64,000 nt of DNA from Chitinophagaceae bacterium (GCA_947458275.1 CANGYR010000003.1:1-64000), one strand, 5' to 3'; numbered from the stretch's first letter, positions 46,885 to 55,676 are shown. The notes: a model not told the origin generated them from the sequence alone. Program-made: numbers and translations.

Positions 46885-48201
46885 CTATTTTCTGCGCAAC
46901 CATCTTTCAGGGTCATAGTTGCTGGTCTCATTGCTGATATAAAAATCCATAGCGCCCACTCCATCAAAATTAGCAGCCACCCTTCCTAAAACTTGTCCGG
47001 TCTTAATTTGTTGACCTTTACGAACTGTTACGCCTGACAAATTACTATAGGTAGTAAAATATCTTCCGTGTTGGATAATTACAACCTGCATATCTTCAAC
47101 CTGCTGAACAGTGGTTACAGTTCCGTCAAAAACAGCTTTTACCGAAGTTCCGATATCAGAAGAAATAGTAACAGAGGTGACATCTAAAACAGTACCGCTT
47201 GGCAACCTGTTTGATCCATAATGCATCAATACAATCCCTCTGTCCAGTGGCCAGGGAAGTGAGCCCTTATTCCTTTCAAAGCTTTCGTTCAAAGCAATAT
47301 TTTCTGAATTCAACAAAACACTCTCCTGTTTAACCGGAGTTGTATTTTTGGGAGTTGTTGTGGTAACTTTTTTGGTTGCTGCCTCTGCAGCGCCTTTAGA
47401 GATATTGGCTTTTTCAGCTTCTTTTTTTAACCGTTCTTTTTCTGCTGCTGCTTTGGCCAATGCAGCTTTACGGGCCTCTTCCTGTGCTTTCTTAATGGCA
47501 GTAGCTATTGCATTGCTCACTTTCTGCATCTGCTTTTTCTTGGCAGCAATCTGGTCATTGAGTTGCTTACCTTGCTTTTTTAATTCATTCAGGATTCTGT
47601 CTTTTTCTTTTTGCTGCTGCTCAAGTACTTTGAACTCTTTATTCTGAACTTCCAAAACCTGATTTTTTTGTTCTTTGGTACCATTAAGATCCAAAATGCG
47701 GTTCTTTCTTAGATTTTGAGTGCGAACAATATTTTGTCCCTGCATCTCCCGGAAATTTCTATAGCTCTTTAGATATGAAATCCTTTTGATTGCATCATTA
47801 AAATCGGATGCTGAAAAGATAAAGTTTAAAAAATCATAATTGCTTCTGTTTTTGTAAGCATATACCATACTCTTGGCATATTCTTGTTTTAAAGTATCCA
47901 GCAAACGATTGTACCTCACAATATCTTTCGATATTTTATACATATTATCATCAAGTATATTGATGTCCTTGTTTATGTTATCGATTACCCTGTCCTGAAG
48001 TGTTACCTTTTTAGTGATAAGGTTGTATTGAAGTAAGTTTTCTTTTGTCTTTGTCTTGTTATCTATTAAAAGCTTTTCGGTTTCCTCAATCTCTTTTTTT
48101 AGCTCGGTACGCTGTCTTTCCAAATCCTCCCGGGTTTGCTGGGAGTAACCTGCTAATAAAAAAATCAATAAAAAATGAGTTATTAAAATCCTTTTGAACA
48201 T
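46885..48201 (-). CDS. EnvC-like factor: coiled coil plus degenerate M23 domain
   Basis: Proteins of this type switch on peptidoglycan amidases at cell division. The 438-residue product has a signal peptide (to about 20, AGYSQ), a long coiled coil (about 22-250, rich in Lys, Glu and Gln), an Ala/Lys-rich linker, and a LytM/M23 domain (about 315-438). The zinc ligands are lost: where active enzymes have HxxxD and HxH, this one has RLPSGTVLDVTS and GRYFTTYSNL. So it should be a regulator, not a hydrolase. It follows DUF4292 by 77 nt, with a -7 box at 48224-48231. Confidence 0.9.
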   Translation of the reverse strand: MFKRILITHFLLIFLLAGYSQQTREDLERQRTELKKEIEETEKLLIDNKTKTKENLLQYNLITKKVTLQDRVIDNINKDINILDDNMYKISKDIVRYNRLLDTLKQEYAKSMVYAYKNRSNYDFLNFIFSASDFNDAIKRISYLKSYRNFREMQGQNIVRTQNLRKNRILDLNGTKEQKNQVLEVQNKEFKVLEQQQKEKDRILNELKKQGKQLNDQIAAKKKQMQKVSNAIATAIKKAQEEARKAALAKAAAEKERLKKEAEKANISKGAAEAATKKVTTTTPKNTTPVKQESVLLNSENIALNESFERNKGSLPWPLDRGIVLMHYGSNRLPSGTVLDVTSVTISSDIGTSVKAVFDGTVTTVQQVEDMQVVIIQHGRYFTTYSNLSGVTVRKGQQIKTGQVLGRVAANFDGVGAMDFYISNETSNYDPERWLRRK

Positions 48202-48223
48202 TTATTAAATTTAACGAGGTAAG

Positions 48224-48231
48224 CAAAAATA
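48224..48231 (-). promoter_or_regulatory. Promoter -7 box of the EnvC-like gene
   Basis: TATTTTTG read leftward fits the consensus and lies 22 nt before the ATG at 48201, in the 77-nt gap after the DUF4292 gene. Confidence 0.45.
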
Positions 48232-48278
48232 CAATACTCAATACATATATGATTGATTATGAATTCTAAATTTAATAA

Positions 48279-49100
48279 TTATTTCCGACTATAGTTTTGG
48301 GGAATATTGAACGAGAGAGATAATTCTTTGTTAAACTCATATTTTTTGAAGTCAAGTGCAATATTGAGATTGCTTTTTTCTGATACCATAATTTTTCTGA
48401 TGGTTGAAAAGTTAATCCCATCTGAATTTACAAAGTTATCGTAAGTTATATCTGCAGTTCTGTTCTTGCTATGGTCAATATCATCCAATTTACAATGAAT
48501 CATATATTTGGTATCGCTTGACAGGGTAAAAAGATTTTTAAAAAACTTATTGATGGTAGAAAAATATATTAGTTTATTTTTTTCCTGATAAGTGCTTATA
48601 CTATCTCCGTAGAATATCGGATTACCGATTATGCAATCCTGCAATGTCTTGTAATCAAAGGGGATTTTTGTTATCTCCTGTAAATAATCCAACGACCTGT
48701 ATTGAACTATTTTCTCCTGTTTATTTAACAGAATAATGCTGTCTTTTGTAATCAGCACCCTGTAAATTTCTATGCTTAAAATAGTGGCAGACAATGAAAC
48801 CCAGATAGCACTGTCTTTTACGATTTTTACAACTGCAGTCAAATCCGGATTACTCCCATTGCCGCCGGCAGATTCAACTTTTATTTTTGCATTGAAGGTA
48901 TTGAAGTCAATGATTCCTTTCTTAAAAGCATCCATAGTTTGGTTTAATGCTCTGATGGAATCTTCCACTTCTTTTGAGTTTACAGCTGCTGCCTTTGGCA
49001 AGATCGACTGATTAATTTTCTTCGCAGTTCTACAGGAAGAAAAAATCAACATCACACACAAGAAGACAAATGAAAAAATATGTTTTGCTGGTATATTCAT
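48279..49100 (-). CDS. DUF4292 lipoprotein
   Basis: From the ATG at 49100 the protein has 273 residues with a lipoprotein signal (lipobox FSSC, Cys near residue 23). It is a conserved Bacteroidota family, DUF4292, thought to form a LolA/LolB-like beta fold; the segment FNTFNAKIKVES matches the LolB-like start. Its fixed place next to EnvC-type and dut genes is common in the phylum. An earlier start at 49166 would overlap dut. The function is not proven; a lipoprotein-handling role is a guess. Confidence 0.82.
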   Translation of the reverse strand: MNIPAKHIFSFVFLCVMLIFSSCRTAKKINQSILPKAAAVNSKEVEDSIRALNQTMDAFKKGIIDFNTFNAKIKVESAGGNGSNPDLTAVVKIVKDSAIWVSLSATILSIEIYRVLITKDSIILLNKQEKIVQYRSLDYLQEITKIPFDYKTLQDCIIGNPIFYGDSISTYQEKNKLIYFSTINKFFKNLFTLSSDTKYMIHCKLDDIDHSKNRTADITYDNFVNSDGINFSTIRKIMVSEKSNLNIALDFKKYEFNKELSLSFNIPQNYSRK

Positions 49101-49110
49101 TTTATTTTGT

Positions 49111-49551
49111 TTACTTCCCTGTATGACCAAATCCTCCCGCACCTCGTTCAGTCTGATTGATTTCATTCACTTCAATCAAAACAGCATGGGTTGTGGCTGC
49201 CACTACCATTTGAGCAATTCTGTCGCCGTTTTTTATTTCCTGAGGTTCATTACTGAAGTTTATTAAAAGAACTTTTATTTCTCCCCGGTAATCACTGTCA
49301 ATAGTCCCGGGTGTGTTTAGACAAGTAAGCCCTTGTTTAACAGCCAGGCCGCTGCGCGGCCTTATCTGCACTTCATAATTTTCAGGAAGTTCAATATACA
49401 GTCCGGTTGGAATCAATTTTCTTTCGAGTGGTTGCAGTATTACCGAATCGGTCAGAAATGCCCTAACATCCATTCCTGCAGAACCTGCAGTAGCATATTC
49501 AGGAAGAGGATTTCCTGAGAGATTGATGATATTTATTTGCACATTTGACAT
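49111..49551 (-). CDS. dut: dUTP diphosphatase
   Basis: It hydrolyses dUTP to dUMP to keep uracil out of DNA. The 146-residue trimeric-type enzyme shows the five motifs in order: AGSAGMDVRAF, PRSGLAVK, GTIDSDYRGEI with the catalytic Asp, GDRIAQMV and the C-terminal ERGAGGFGHTG. The spacings to ispF (14 nt) and DUF4292 (10 nt) mark an operon. Confidence 0.96.
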   Translation of the reverse strand: MSNVQINIINLSGNPLPEYATAGSAGMDVRAFLTDSVILQPLERKLIPTGLYIELPENYEVQIRPRSGLAVKQGLTCLNTPGTIDSDYRGEIKVLLINFSNEPQEIKNGDRIAQMVVAATTHAVLIEVNEINQTERGAGGFGHTGK

Positions 49552-49565
49552 GTCAGAAATTTCAA

Positions 49566-50045
49566 TTAATCGTTTGTCAACAATACGGTGGCATAAGCCA
49601 CTAAGCCTTCTTCTCTTCCTACAAAACCCATTTTTTCAGTGGTGGTGGCTTTAATGGAAACATCATTTACAGAAACCTGAAGTATTTCTGCAATGGCTGA
49701 TTGCATTTGGGGTACATATGAAGCTATTTTAGGAGCTTGCAGACAAAGCGTACTGTCTATATTTACTACACGATATTTTTTATCTCTTATTAACTCGTAC
49801 GTTTTTTGCAGTAAAATTTTACTGTCTATGTTTTTATACGCGTTGTTTGTGTCAGGAAAATGAACGCCTATATCACCCAAGCACAAAGCGCCCAATAATG
49901 CATCGCAGATGGCATGAAGCAACACATCTGCATCGCTATGTCCCAATGCACCCTTGTGATGAGGAATTTTAATGCCCCCAATCCACAAGTCCCTTCCTTC
50001 TGTTAGTTGATGATAATCTGTTCCTGAACCTATTCTGTAAGACAT
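49566..50045 (-). CDS. ispF: 2-C-methyl-D-erythritol 2,4-cyclodiphosphate synthase
   Basis: IspF forms the cyclodiphosphate in the MEP pathway of isoprenoid synthesis. The 159-residue protein has the zinc-binding GTDYHQL (the usual GxDxH with Asp9 and His11), the GHSDADVLLHAICDALLGA signature and the CMP-binding KATTTEKMGFVGR. It is the first gene of the ispF-dut-DUF4292 unit. A TAATTTTG box (50066-50073) lies 20 nt upstream, at the edge of the porV terminator. Confidence 0.96.
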   Translation of the reverse strand: MSYRIGSGTDYHQLTEGRDLWIGGIKIPHHKGALGHSDADVLLHAICDALLGALCLGDIGVHFPDTNNAYKNIDSKILLQKTYELIRDKKYRVVNIDSTLCLQAPKIASYVPQMQSAIAEILQVSVNDVSIKATTTEKMGFVGREEGLVAYATVLLTND

Positions 50046-50065
50046 TTAGACGGTGTTCTGATTTA

Positions 50066-50073
50066 CAAAATTA
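50066..50073 (-). promoter_or_regulatory. Promoter -7 box of ispF
   Basis: TAATTTTG read leftward fits the consensus. A TTTG lies upstream at 50090-50093 with a 16-nt spacer, shorter than usual. The box overlaps the foot of the porV terminator, so the operon starts right where upstream transcription ends. Confidence 0.5.
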
Positions 50074-50106
50074 AAAAAGCGTTTCCGGTCAAAGAAACGC
50101 TTTTTT
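50073..50106 (-). terminator. Terminator after porV
   Basis: A 13-bp perfect stem (50073-50085 and 50094-50106, core GCGTTTC/GAAACGC) with an 8-nt loop, and an A6/T6 foot. Read leftward it follows porV and ends in T residues. Confidence 0.85.
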
Positions 50107-50121
50107 ATGTGATATGAAAAG

Positions 50122-51276
50122 TTATTTTTTCTCTTTGTCAAAATCAAATAATAAAGAAAAGCGCAAGGTGTTAGACAAAGGATTTCTGTTTACACCTGAA
50201 CCTGTTGGAACAATATAGGAGAAGTTCAACCCGAAAGTATTGTATTTCAGTCCGGTGCCCAAAGTAAAGCAGGTGCGAGCGCCTTTGATTTGATTCTCAT
50301 AAAAATATCCGGCTCTGAATGCAAACTGGTTTTTGTAAGTATATTCAGCACCGGCGGAAACGGTGATCTCCTTCAACTCATCAGCACCTGCATCTCCAAA
50401 AGAACTGAACCAGCTGGAGACAACCCCTTTGTTGCGATATGATTCTAATAAATCAGGATTAGCTGCAAACGCCTCGTTAGTAGGAGGGGTAGGCACCATC
50501 AATTTATTCAGGTCCAGAGCAAAGGTAATTTTATTGTCTGCATCAAAAACTTTATTATATGCTGCACCAATACCTAAGTTTGCCGGTATATAATCTTTTT
50601 GACTTGCATTATTGGTATATGAAATTTTTGAGCCGAGATTACTTAGCGTTACACCCCAATCAAAACCGTTTCCTGATGCATTTGTTCCTTTGTAGAACAA
50701 ATGTACATCACCGGCAATAGAGGTACCCGGCTTGTATGAGGGTCCGGTAAATCCTACCTGACCATTGGCTAAGCTGGAACGAATGTACCTAACCGCAACA
50801 CCCAAACCAATTTTATTGGAAAGTTTTCTGGAATATCCGGCATCGATAGAAAACTCTTGAGGGCGAAAAGTATTTAAAATAGCTCCTGCTGCATCAGTAA
50901 ACTGAATATTTCCCAAATTAAAATATCTTAATGACCCTGAGATAGCCTGGTTTTCATCTAATTGATAATAACCTGCTAAAGATGTAAGATAAACATCATT
51001 AAGCCCTAAATCTTTCAACCATGGAGTGTAAGTTAAAGCAACACTTGCATTACTTGTTGCGAAAGGCAATTTACCCTGATTCCAAAAAATTGCGTTTGCA
51101 TCCGGAGAAGTAGCAATCCCTACATCACCCATCCCGCCGGCTCTTGCGTCAGGAGAAATTCTCAAGAAAGGAACTGCAGTCGTAACTACGTTTATTTCGT
51201 TTTGAGCAATTACAGAAGTAGAATTACATGCAATAAAAGATAATAATACTGATAATCTGAACGTAAGTTTTTTCAT
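50122..51276 (-). CDS. porV: Type IX secretion outer-membrane protein PorV
   Basis: PorV shuttles type IX cargo from the SprA pore to the attachment complex, and is needed for most secreted CTD proteins. The 384-residue FadL-type barrel has a signal peptide (to about 24, VIAQ). The conserved N-terminal FLRISPDARAGGMGDVGIATSPDANAIFWN spans about residues 37-66 in that order, and the C-terminus ends with the Phe-rich LRFSLLFDF strand. It is divergent from gldJ. porU, which lies between porV and gldJ in flavobacteria, is absent here. Confidence 0.93.
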   Translation of the reverse strand: MKKLTFRLSVLLSFIACNSTSVIAQNEINVVTTAVPFLRISPDARAGGMGDVGIATSPDANAIFWNQGKLPFATSNASVALTYTPWLKDLGLNDVYLTSLAGYYQLDENQAISGSLRYFNLGNIQFTDAAGAILNTFRPQEFSIDAGYSRKLSNKIGLGVAVRYIRSSLANGQVGFTGPSYKPGTSIAGDVHLFYKGTNASGNGFDWGVTLSNLGSKISYTNNASQKDYIPANLGIGAAYNKVFDADNKITFALDLNKLMVPTPPTNEAFAANPDLLESYRNKGVVSSWFSSFGDAGADELKEITVSAGAEYTYKNQFAFRAGYFYENQIKGARTCFTLGTGLKYNTFGLNFSYIVPTGSGVNRNPLSNTLRFSLLFDFDKEKK

Positions 51277-51721
51277 TTGTTGATTTGTGATTTTGAATCA
51301 TTTACAATGACTAATTAATAGAAAATGAGTATTGTGTAGCCATTTTATTTGACCTTGTTAACTTGTTTAGGTAGAAGTGACCTTATAAGCTGAATTTTAA
51401 GTTAATTGTTTGTAAAAGTAAGTGATTTATTCAAATTAACCACACAAAAAATAGTTCAGAAAATCAGTTGAATTAAATAAAAAAAGATTTATTTCCTGGA
51501 GAAATGAATTTCACAACAGCCTATTGCTTTTTATGCAGCATTTATAATTTCAAAAATTTATAATGTGTCTCTTTCTTAACCTGACCTCTAATCTTTTGTT
51601 AAACAAAAAGTAAAAATTGCAGGTAATCAGGATTAATATATATATTCGCATCAGTTGTGTAAGATAACAATCACAATAAATTATATTTACTTTCGTTAAA
51701 ACAAACGCAAAACGAAAACTT
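51277..51721. other. Divergent intergenic region, porV to gldJ
   Basis: This 445-nt AT-rich stretch holds no convincing gene; a leftward 66-codon frame at 51550-51750 runs into gldJ and has no family features. It must carry the promoters for both genes. A near-consensus TACTTTCG lies at 51688-51695, 26 nt before gldJ. I see no clear box for porV, no strong hairpin and no repeat. Confidence 0.5.
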
Positions 51722-53266
51722 ATGCAAAAGTTACTTTCCCTAAACAACATTTTTATCCTCGTAGCAGCAGGATTTTTATTAAATTCATGCGGAGGTAAAA
51801 GTTCCGGAAGATCCGGTGTTACCGGTTGGAGCTACAATGACAAAAACATGGGAAATTTCCATGTTCCAAAAGTAAAATATCCCAAAGCCGGACCGGGATT
51901 GGTTTTCGTACAAGGTGGCTCTTTTCTTATGGGAGCAAAGGATGAAGATGTGATGAGAGACTGGAACAATCTTCCGAAAAAAGTAACTGTGCCCTCTTTC
52001 TTCATTGATGAGACTGAAGTCGCCAACGTACATTACAGAGAATATCTTTACTGGATTGAAAATACGTTCAGCAATGACACTGCTATATTGGCGAAAGTTC
52101 TTCCTGATACGTTGGTATGGAGAGATGAGCTTGCCTACAATGAGCCTTATGTAGAATTTTATTTCCGATATCCTTCATACAACTATTATCCTGTTGTTGG
52201 AGTTAACTGGCAACAAGCTCATGACTTCTGCATCTGGAGAACAGATCGTGTAAATGAGTTGACTTTATTGAAACAGGGATTTTTGAAAAAAGACGCTATC
52301 ACCAAAGAAATGAAAGGTGCGGGCGGAGACGGATCATTTAACACAGAGACTTATCTAAGAAATCCTGAAATGATTCAAAATAAAAATAAGCCTTCAAGGT
52401 CAGATATGAAAGATATCAATGGTAAGCCAAGAAGCACCGTTAGAATTGAAGATGGAATATTGAATATTGGTTACAGACTTCCTACCGAAGCAGAGTGGGA
52501 ATATGCTGCCTATGGCTTGTTGGTTCAAAACCCTTCTCCCCGCAGAAAAGAAATGAAAAGTGGAGAGGAGATTCGTAAAAACCAACAAATTTATTCCTGG
52601 AGTACCAATCCTGCCGGAATGAGAGACAACCGTCACGGAACATGGCAAGGTAAATTTATGGCCAACTTCAAACGCGGAAGCGGAGATAACATGGGAGTTG
52701 CTGGAGGATTAAATGACCGTGCTGCTATCACTGCAGATGTAAAGTCTTTCCTACCAAATGCTTACGGTTTATTTAATATGTGCGGAAACGTAAACGAATG
52801 GGTGGCAGATGTTTACAGACCAATGACTCCTTCTGACGGACAGGATTTCAACTATTTCCGTGGTAATAAGTTCCAGAAATTGTATAAAAACAGCAGCGGT
52901 GAATATGAAAGAGATAGCATGGGATATCTGAAAAGAGCTGATATTTCTGATGAAGAAGTTAAAAACAGAACGAACTATCAGCGCAACAATGTAATCAACT
53001 ACATTGACGGTGACTCCATCAGTGGAGCATCTTATGGATATGGAATTTCTACGCTCATCAACGACAGATCAAGAGTTATCAAAGGTGGAAGCTGGAATGA
53101 CAGACCATATTATCTTTCTCCAGGCGCAAGGCGTTTTATGCAGCAAGATCAGGCTTCCAGCACTGTTGGTTTCCGTTGTGCTCAAACATACCTTGGCCCT
53201 CCTGAAGGACCAGGATTTAAAGAAGGTAATATGTTTGGAAAACGCAATCAAAAAAGCCGCAGATAA
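51722..53266 (+). CDS. gldJ: Gliding motility / type IX secretion lipoprotein GldJ
   Basis: GldJ is an outer-membrane lipoprotein needed for gliding and type IX secretion. The 514-residue protein has a lipobox (NSC, Cys23) and a formylglycine-generating-enzyme (SUMF1-like) fold with GLVFVQGGSFLMGAKDEDVMRDWNNLP. The phrase ETEVANVHYREYLYWI and DTLVWRDELAYNEP followed by PVVGVNWQQAHDFC match GldJ more than GldK. It ends with the FRCAQTYLGP-type close. murF follows, as in Flavobacterium. Confidence 0.92.
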   Translation: MQKLLSLNNIFILVAAGFLLNSCGGKSSGRSGVTGWSYNDKNMGNFHVPKVKYPKAGPGLVFVQGGSFLMGAKDEDVMRDWNNLPKKVTVPSFFIDETEVANVHYREYLYWIENTFSNDTAILAKVLPDTLVWRDELAYNEPYVEFYFRYPSYNYYPVVGVNWQQAHDFCIWRTDRVNELTLLKQGFLKKDAITKEMKGAGGDGSFNTETYLRNPEMIQNKNKPSRSDMKDINGKPRSTVRIEDGILNIGYRLPTEAEWEYAAYGLLVQNPSPRRKEMKSGEEIRKNQQIYSWSTNPAGMRDNRHGTWQGKFMANFKRGSGDNMGVAGGLNDRAAITADVKSFLPNAYGLFNMCGNVNEWVADVYRPMTPSDGQDFNYFRGNKFQKLYKNSSGEYERDSMGYLKRADISDEEVKNRTNYQRNNVINYIDGDSISGASYGYGISTLINDRSRVIKGGSWNDRPYYLSPGARRFMQQDQASSTVGFRCAQTYLGPPEGPGFKEGNMFGKRNQKSRR

Positions 53267-53284
53267 TAAAATAATTTTCAACCG

Positions 53285-53315
53285 AACCGTCTCATGAAAT
53301 GAGACGGTTTTTTTA
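53285..53315 (+). terminator. Terminator between gldJ and murF
   Basis: An 11-bp perfect stem, AACCGTCTCAT (53285-53295) and its complement (53299-53309), with loop GAA and a T-run. It separates gldJ from murF, which has its own promoter box. Confidence 0.88.
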
Positions 53316-53346
53316 TGCCTTAATTTTTTAGGAGAAAAGAACCGCA

Positions 53347-53354
53347 TAATTTTG
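53347..53354 (+). promoter_or_regulatory. Promoter -7 box 5 nt before murF
   Basis: TAATTTTG fits the consensus and ends 5 nt before the ATG at 53360. murF would be transcribed on its own from a leaderless or nearly leaderless start. Confidence 0.55.
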
Positions 53355-53359
53355 CCGAT

Positions 53360-54646
53360 ATGGACATCAACCAACTTTACAAAATTTATCAGCAATTCCC
53401 TTCTATTCAAACTGACACGAGAAAATTGAAAAAGGGTGATTTATTTTTTGCACTAAAAGGCCCCAATTTTAACGGGAACGAATATGCGCACAAGGCACTA
53501 GAGCTTGGAGCTGCATACTCTATAGTAGATGAAATCCTCGGTGCTCCTGATGAAAGGATTTTATTGTTTGATGATGTGCAACTTACATTACAATTACTTG
53601 CTAAAAAACACAGAGAGCAATTCAATATCCCATTCATTGCAGTTACCGGCAGCAACGGTAAAACAACCACGAAAGAGTTGATCCATGCGGTGTTGTCAAC
53701 CAGATACAAAACGTCCACAACTGAAGGTAATCTAAACAATCACATTGGTATACCGCTTACATTGCTTAAAATAAAGCCGGATGCAGAGATAGCCGTAATT
53801 GAAATGGGAGCCAACCATCAAAAGGAAATTGAAGGATATTGCACATATACTTTGCCCACACACGCAATCATTACCAACTGTGGCAAAGCCCACCTGGAAG
53901 GCTTTGGCGGTGAAGAAGGAGTCAAAAAAGGCAAAGGTGAGCTTTACAATTATATCCGAAGAACAAAAGGAACAGTGTTTCTTTACAACGATTACGATTA
54001 CCTTAAAAATATGAGTGCGGGGATTGAAAAAATCATTAAATACGGAACAGGAGGAGGCGATGATGAACTCATATCGGGCAAAATAAAAGCTGATGCTCAA
54101 TTTCTGGAAACTGAAATTACAAAAGGAGGCAATTTTGGTTGCATAAAAACACATTTGGTCGGCGGATACAATTTACCCAATGTATTGGCTGCCATTTGTA
54201 TCGGTAAGGTTTTTAGTGTTCCGGAAAATAAAATAAAACTGGCACTTGAATCTTACATTCCTTCCAACAGCAGATCTCAAATGATTAAAAGGGGAAGCAA
54301 TGAAATTATTTTAGACGCTTATAATGCCAATCCCAGCAGCATGAAGTTGGCTATTGAAAATTTTGCAGGAATGAAGGGAGAAAACAAAATAATGATTTTA
54401 GGAGGAATGATGGAATTGGGAGAAGAGAGCATTTCAGAGCATAAAAAACTTATTGACCTGATTGCTCAATACAAATGGAAACAGGTATTATTAGTAGGCA
54501 GTCAATTTGATGGCATTACAGGGAATTATTTGTATTTCGAAGATGTACATCAGGCAAGGAACTGGTTTCTGGCGCAAGACATCAGGGATGCACAAATCCT
54601 CATCAAAGGTTCCCGAAGCAAACAACTAGAGAAAATGCTGGAATGA
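53360..54646 (+). CDS. murF: UDP-MurNAc-tripeptide D-alanyl-D-alanine ligase
   Basis: MurF adds D-Ala-D-Ala to UDP-MurNAc-tripeptide, the last cytoplasmic step of the peptidoglycan monomer. The 428-residue Mur ligase has the N-terminal domain with [16 protein letters not shown], the ATP loop GSNGKTT (97-103), [10 protein letters not shown] and the C-terminal domain with [11 protein letters not shown]. The length is a little under E. coli MurF (452). It lies between a terminator and the tRNA-Ser gene. Confidence 0.96.
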   Translation: MDINQLYKIYQQFPSIQTDTRKLKKGDLFFALKGPNFNGNEYAHKALELGAAYSIVDEILGAPDERILLFDDVQLTLQLLAKKHREQFNIPFIAVTGSNGKTTTKELIHAVLSTRYKTSTTEGNLNNHIGIPLTLLKIKPDAEIAVIEMGANHQKEIEGYCTYTLPTHAIITNCGKAHLEGFGGEEGVKKGKGELYNYIRRTKGTVFLYNDYDYLKNMSAGIEKIIKYGTGGGDDELISGKIKADAQFLETEITKGGNFGCIKTHLVGGYNLPNVLAAICIGKVFSVPENKIKLALESYIPSNSRSQMIKRGSNEIILDAYNANPSSMKLAIENFAGMKGENKIMILGGMMELGEESISEHKKLIDLIAQYKWKQVLLVGSQFDGITGNYLYFEDVHQARNWFLAQDIRDAQILIKGSRSKQLEKMLE

Positions 54647-54670
54647 TTTTTTATTCAGCGGGCAAGCATG

Positions 54671-54678
54671 TACCTTTG
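54671..54678 (+). promoter_or_regulatory. Promoter -7 box of tRNA-Ser
   Basis: TACCTTTG is a full match to TAnnTTTG, 23 nt before the tRNA 5' end. The -33 region has a T-run but no clean TTTG. Confidence 0.6.
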
Positions 54679-54701
54679 CCTTCCAATTTTTTGAACAATT
54701 A

Positions 54702-54788
54702 GGAGAGTTGTCCGAGTGGTTGAAGGAGCACGCCTGGAAAGTGTGTATACGGGAAACTGTATCGAGGGTTCGAATCCCTCACTCTCCG
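54702..54788 (+). tRNA. tRNA-Ser (anticodon GGA)
   Basis: The 87-nt gene folds into a class II cloverleaf: acceptor stem GGAGAGT/ACTCTCC, D arm, anticodon stem CACGC/GTGTG with loop CTGGAAA (anticodon GGA, 54736-54738), a long variable arm, and the T arm with GTTCGAATC. The discriminator base is G. CCA is not encoded (CAC follows the discriminator). It reads UCU and UCC. Confidence 0.97.
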
Positions 54789-54805
54789 CACTGAATTTAT
54801 GTTAT

Positions 54806-54840
54806 AAACTGCTTATCAATATGCGATAAGCAGTTTTTTA
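54806..54840 (+). terminator. Terminator after tRNA-Ser
   Basis: A 12-bp perfect stem (54806-54817 and 54825-54836; AAACTGCTTATC and complement), 7-nt loop and trailing T residues, 18 nt after the tRNA. Confidence 0.88.
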
Positions 54841-54844
54841 TTTT

Positions 54845-54859
54845 AGCCAACATATAGCC
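54845..54859 (+). repeat. Left copy of a 15-bp inverted repeat around the VOC gene
   Basis: AGCCAACATATAGCC matches the reverse complement of 55526-55540 at 14 of 15 positions. The two copies enclose a 666-nt segment carrying the VOC gene. It lies just after the tRNA terminator. Confidence 0.6.
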
Positions 54860-55003
54860 AGCAAGTATGTGGACTATAAGATTCTTTGAACTGTTTGAAC
54901 TGTTTGAAAAATATGCATGCAGTAATAGACAAAAGCATTATTTTACACATTATGGGCGTTTTGCCTACGGTTGAAGCAGAACTTGACAAATTAGAGACAA
55001 AGT

Positions 55004-55495
55004 ATGAACCGAACAAAGAACGTATTGACAGCAACAATTATTGGACTTTTTATTCACCTTCTAATTTCGTGCGATGGCAATTCAAAAACGACAATTAAAC
55101 AAACTGAAAAAGATGTTATGGTAAAAAAATCGAACCCAGTCGTTTACTTTGAAATACCTGTTAACGACATTGATAGAGCAACCAAATTTTATATGACTGT
55201 TTTCAACTTTGACTTTGACAAAGAGATTATAGACAAGAATGAAATGGCATTATTTCCTTTTGCTGACGAGAACTCTGGAATTTCAGGTGCATTGGCAAAA
55301 GGAGAAATTTATAAACCGACTAAGGACGGAGTAGTGATATACTTCAAGACAGAAAACATTGATGAAACATTGAAATTGGCAACTTCAAACGGTGGACAAA
55401 TTTTATACCCAAAAACAGATAATGGAATAGGACTTGTTGCAGAATTTGAAGACACAGAAGGAAACAGAATTGCATTGTATCAATCAAAAGAATAA
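55004..55495 (+). CDS. VOC (glyoxalase/bleomycin resistance fold) lipoprotein
   Basis: A 163-residue protein with a lipoprotein-type signal (hydrophobic 8-21, LLISC with Cys23) followed by a single VOC domain: VVYFEIPVNDIDRATKFYMTVFNF at the start and EFEDTEGNRIALYQ at the end. Most VOC proteins of this size are cytoplasmic, so the lipobox is unusual; the second ATG at 55118 would give a cytoplasmic form without it. The function cannot be told from sequence. It lies inside the repeat-flanked patch. Confidence 0.78.
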   Translation: MNRTKNVLTATIIGLFIHLLISCDGNSKTTIKQTEKDVMVKKSNPVVYFEIPVNDIDRATKFYMTVFNFDFDKEIIDKNEMALFPFADENSGISGALAKGEIYKPTKDGVVIYFKTENIDETLKLATSNGGQILYPKTDNGIGLVAEFEDTEGNRIALYQSKE

Positions 55496-55525
55496 TGACA
55501 AAAAAACAACCGCTAATATGAGTTT

Positions 55526-55540
55526 GGCAATATGTTGGCT
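55526..55540 (+). repeat. Right copy of the 15-bp inverted repeat
   Basis: GGCAATATGTTGGCT is the reverse complement of 54845-54859 with one mismatch. It falls inside the larger imperfect palindrome at 55510-55607. Confidence 0.6.
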
Positions 55541-55575
55541 GAAGTGCTTCTATGTGAAACATTGTTGCTAAAAAT

Positions 55576-55590
55576 TCGCCACGTCGCCAA
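55576..55590 (+). repeat. Direct repeat copy 1, before the MGMT-like gene
   Basis: TCGCCACGTCGCCAA matches 56100-56114 (TCGCCACCTTGCCAA) at 13 of 15 positions in the same direction, 524 nt apart. The copies bracket the MGMT-like gene. Confidence 0.55.
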
Positions 55591-55676
55591 GCCGTAATCC
55601 TTTAGCGACAATGGGAACAGACGCACCGACAGACAAAATAAAAGAAAACAAAGAGACATATCTTTAGCAGAATAAA

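Larger units (their letters stand above)
55510..55607 (+). repeat. Attachment-site-like imperfect palindrome
   Basis: The outer ends CGCTAA (55511-55516) and TTAGCG (55602-55607) are complementary, as are the inner TTTGGC (55523-55528) and GCCAAG (55586-55591) ends with one G-T style mismatch. The middle is unpaired. The plan recalls integron attC sites, but the integron core words RYYYAAC/GTTRRRY are not clearly present. It lies between the VOC and MGMT-like genes. Confidence 0.4.

Noticed and set aside
51550..51750. Leftward 66-codon frame between porV and gldJ
   Set aside because: It runs into gldJ, has no signal or family feature, and follows from AT-rich composition.
54702..54788. tRNA-Ser as an integration site for the patch that follows
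   Set aside because: I looked for a repeat of the tRNA 3' end in 54790-56275 and found none, and no integrase is present.
54886..55098. Rightward 70-codon frame before the VOC gene
   Set aside because: It overlaps the VOC gene start in another frame and shows no family features; the VOC frame is the coding one.
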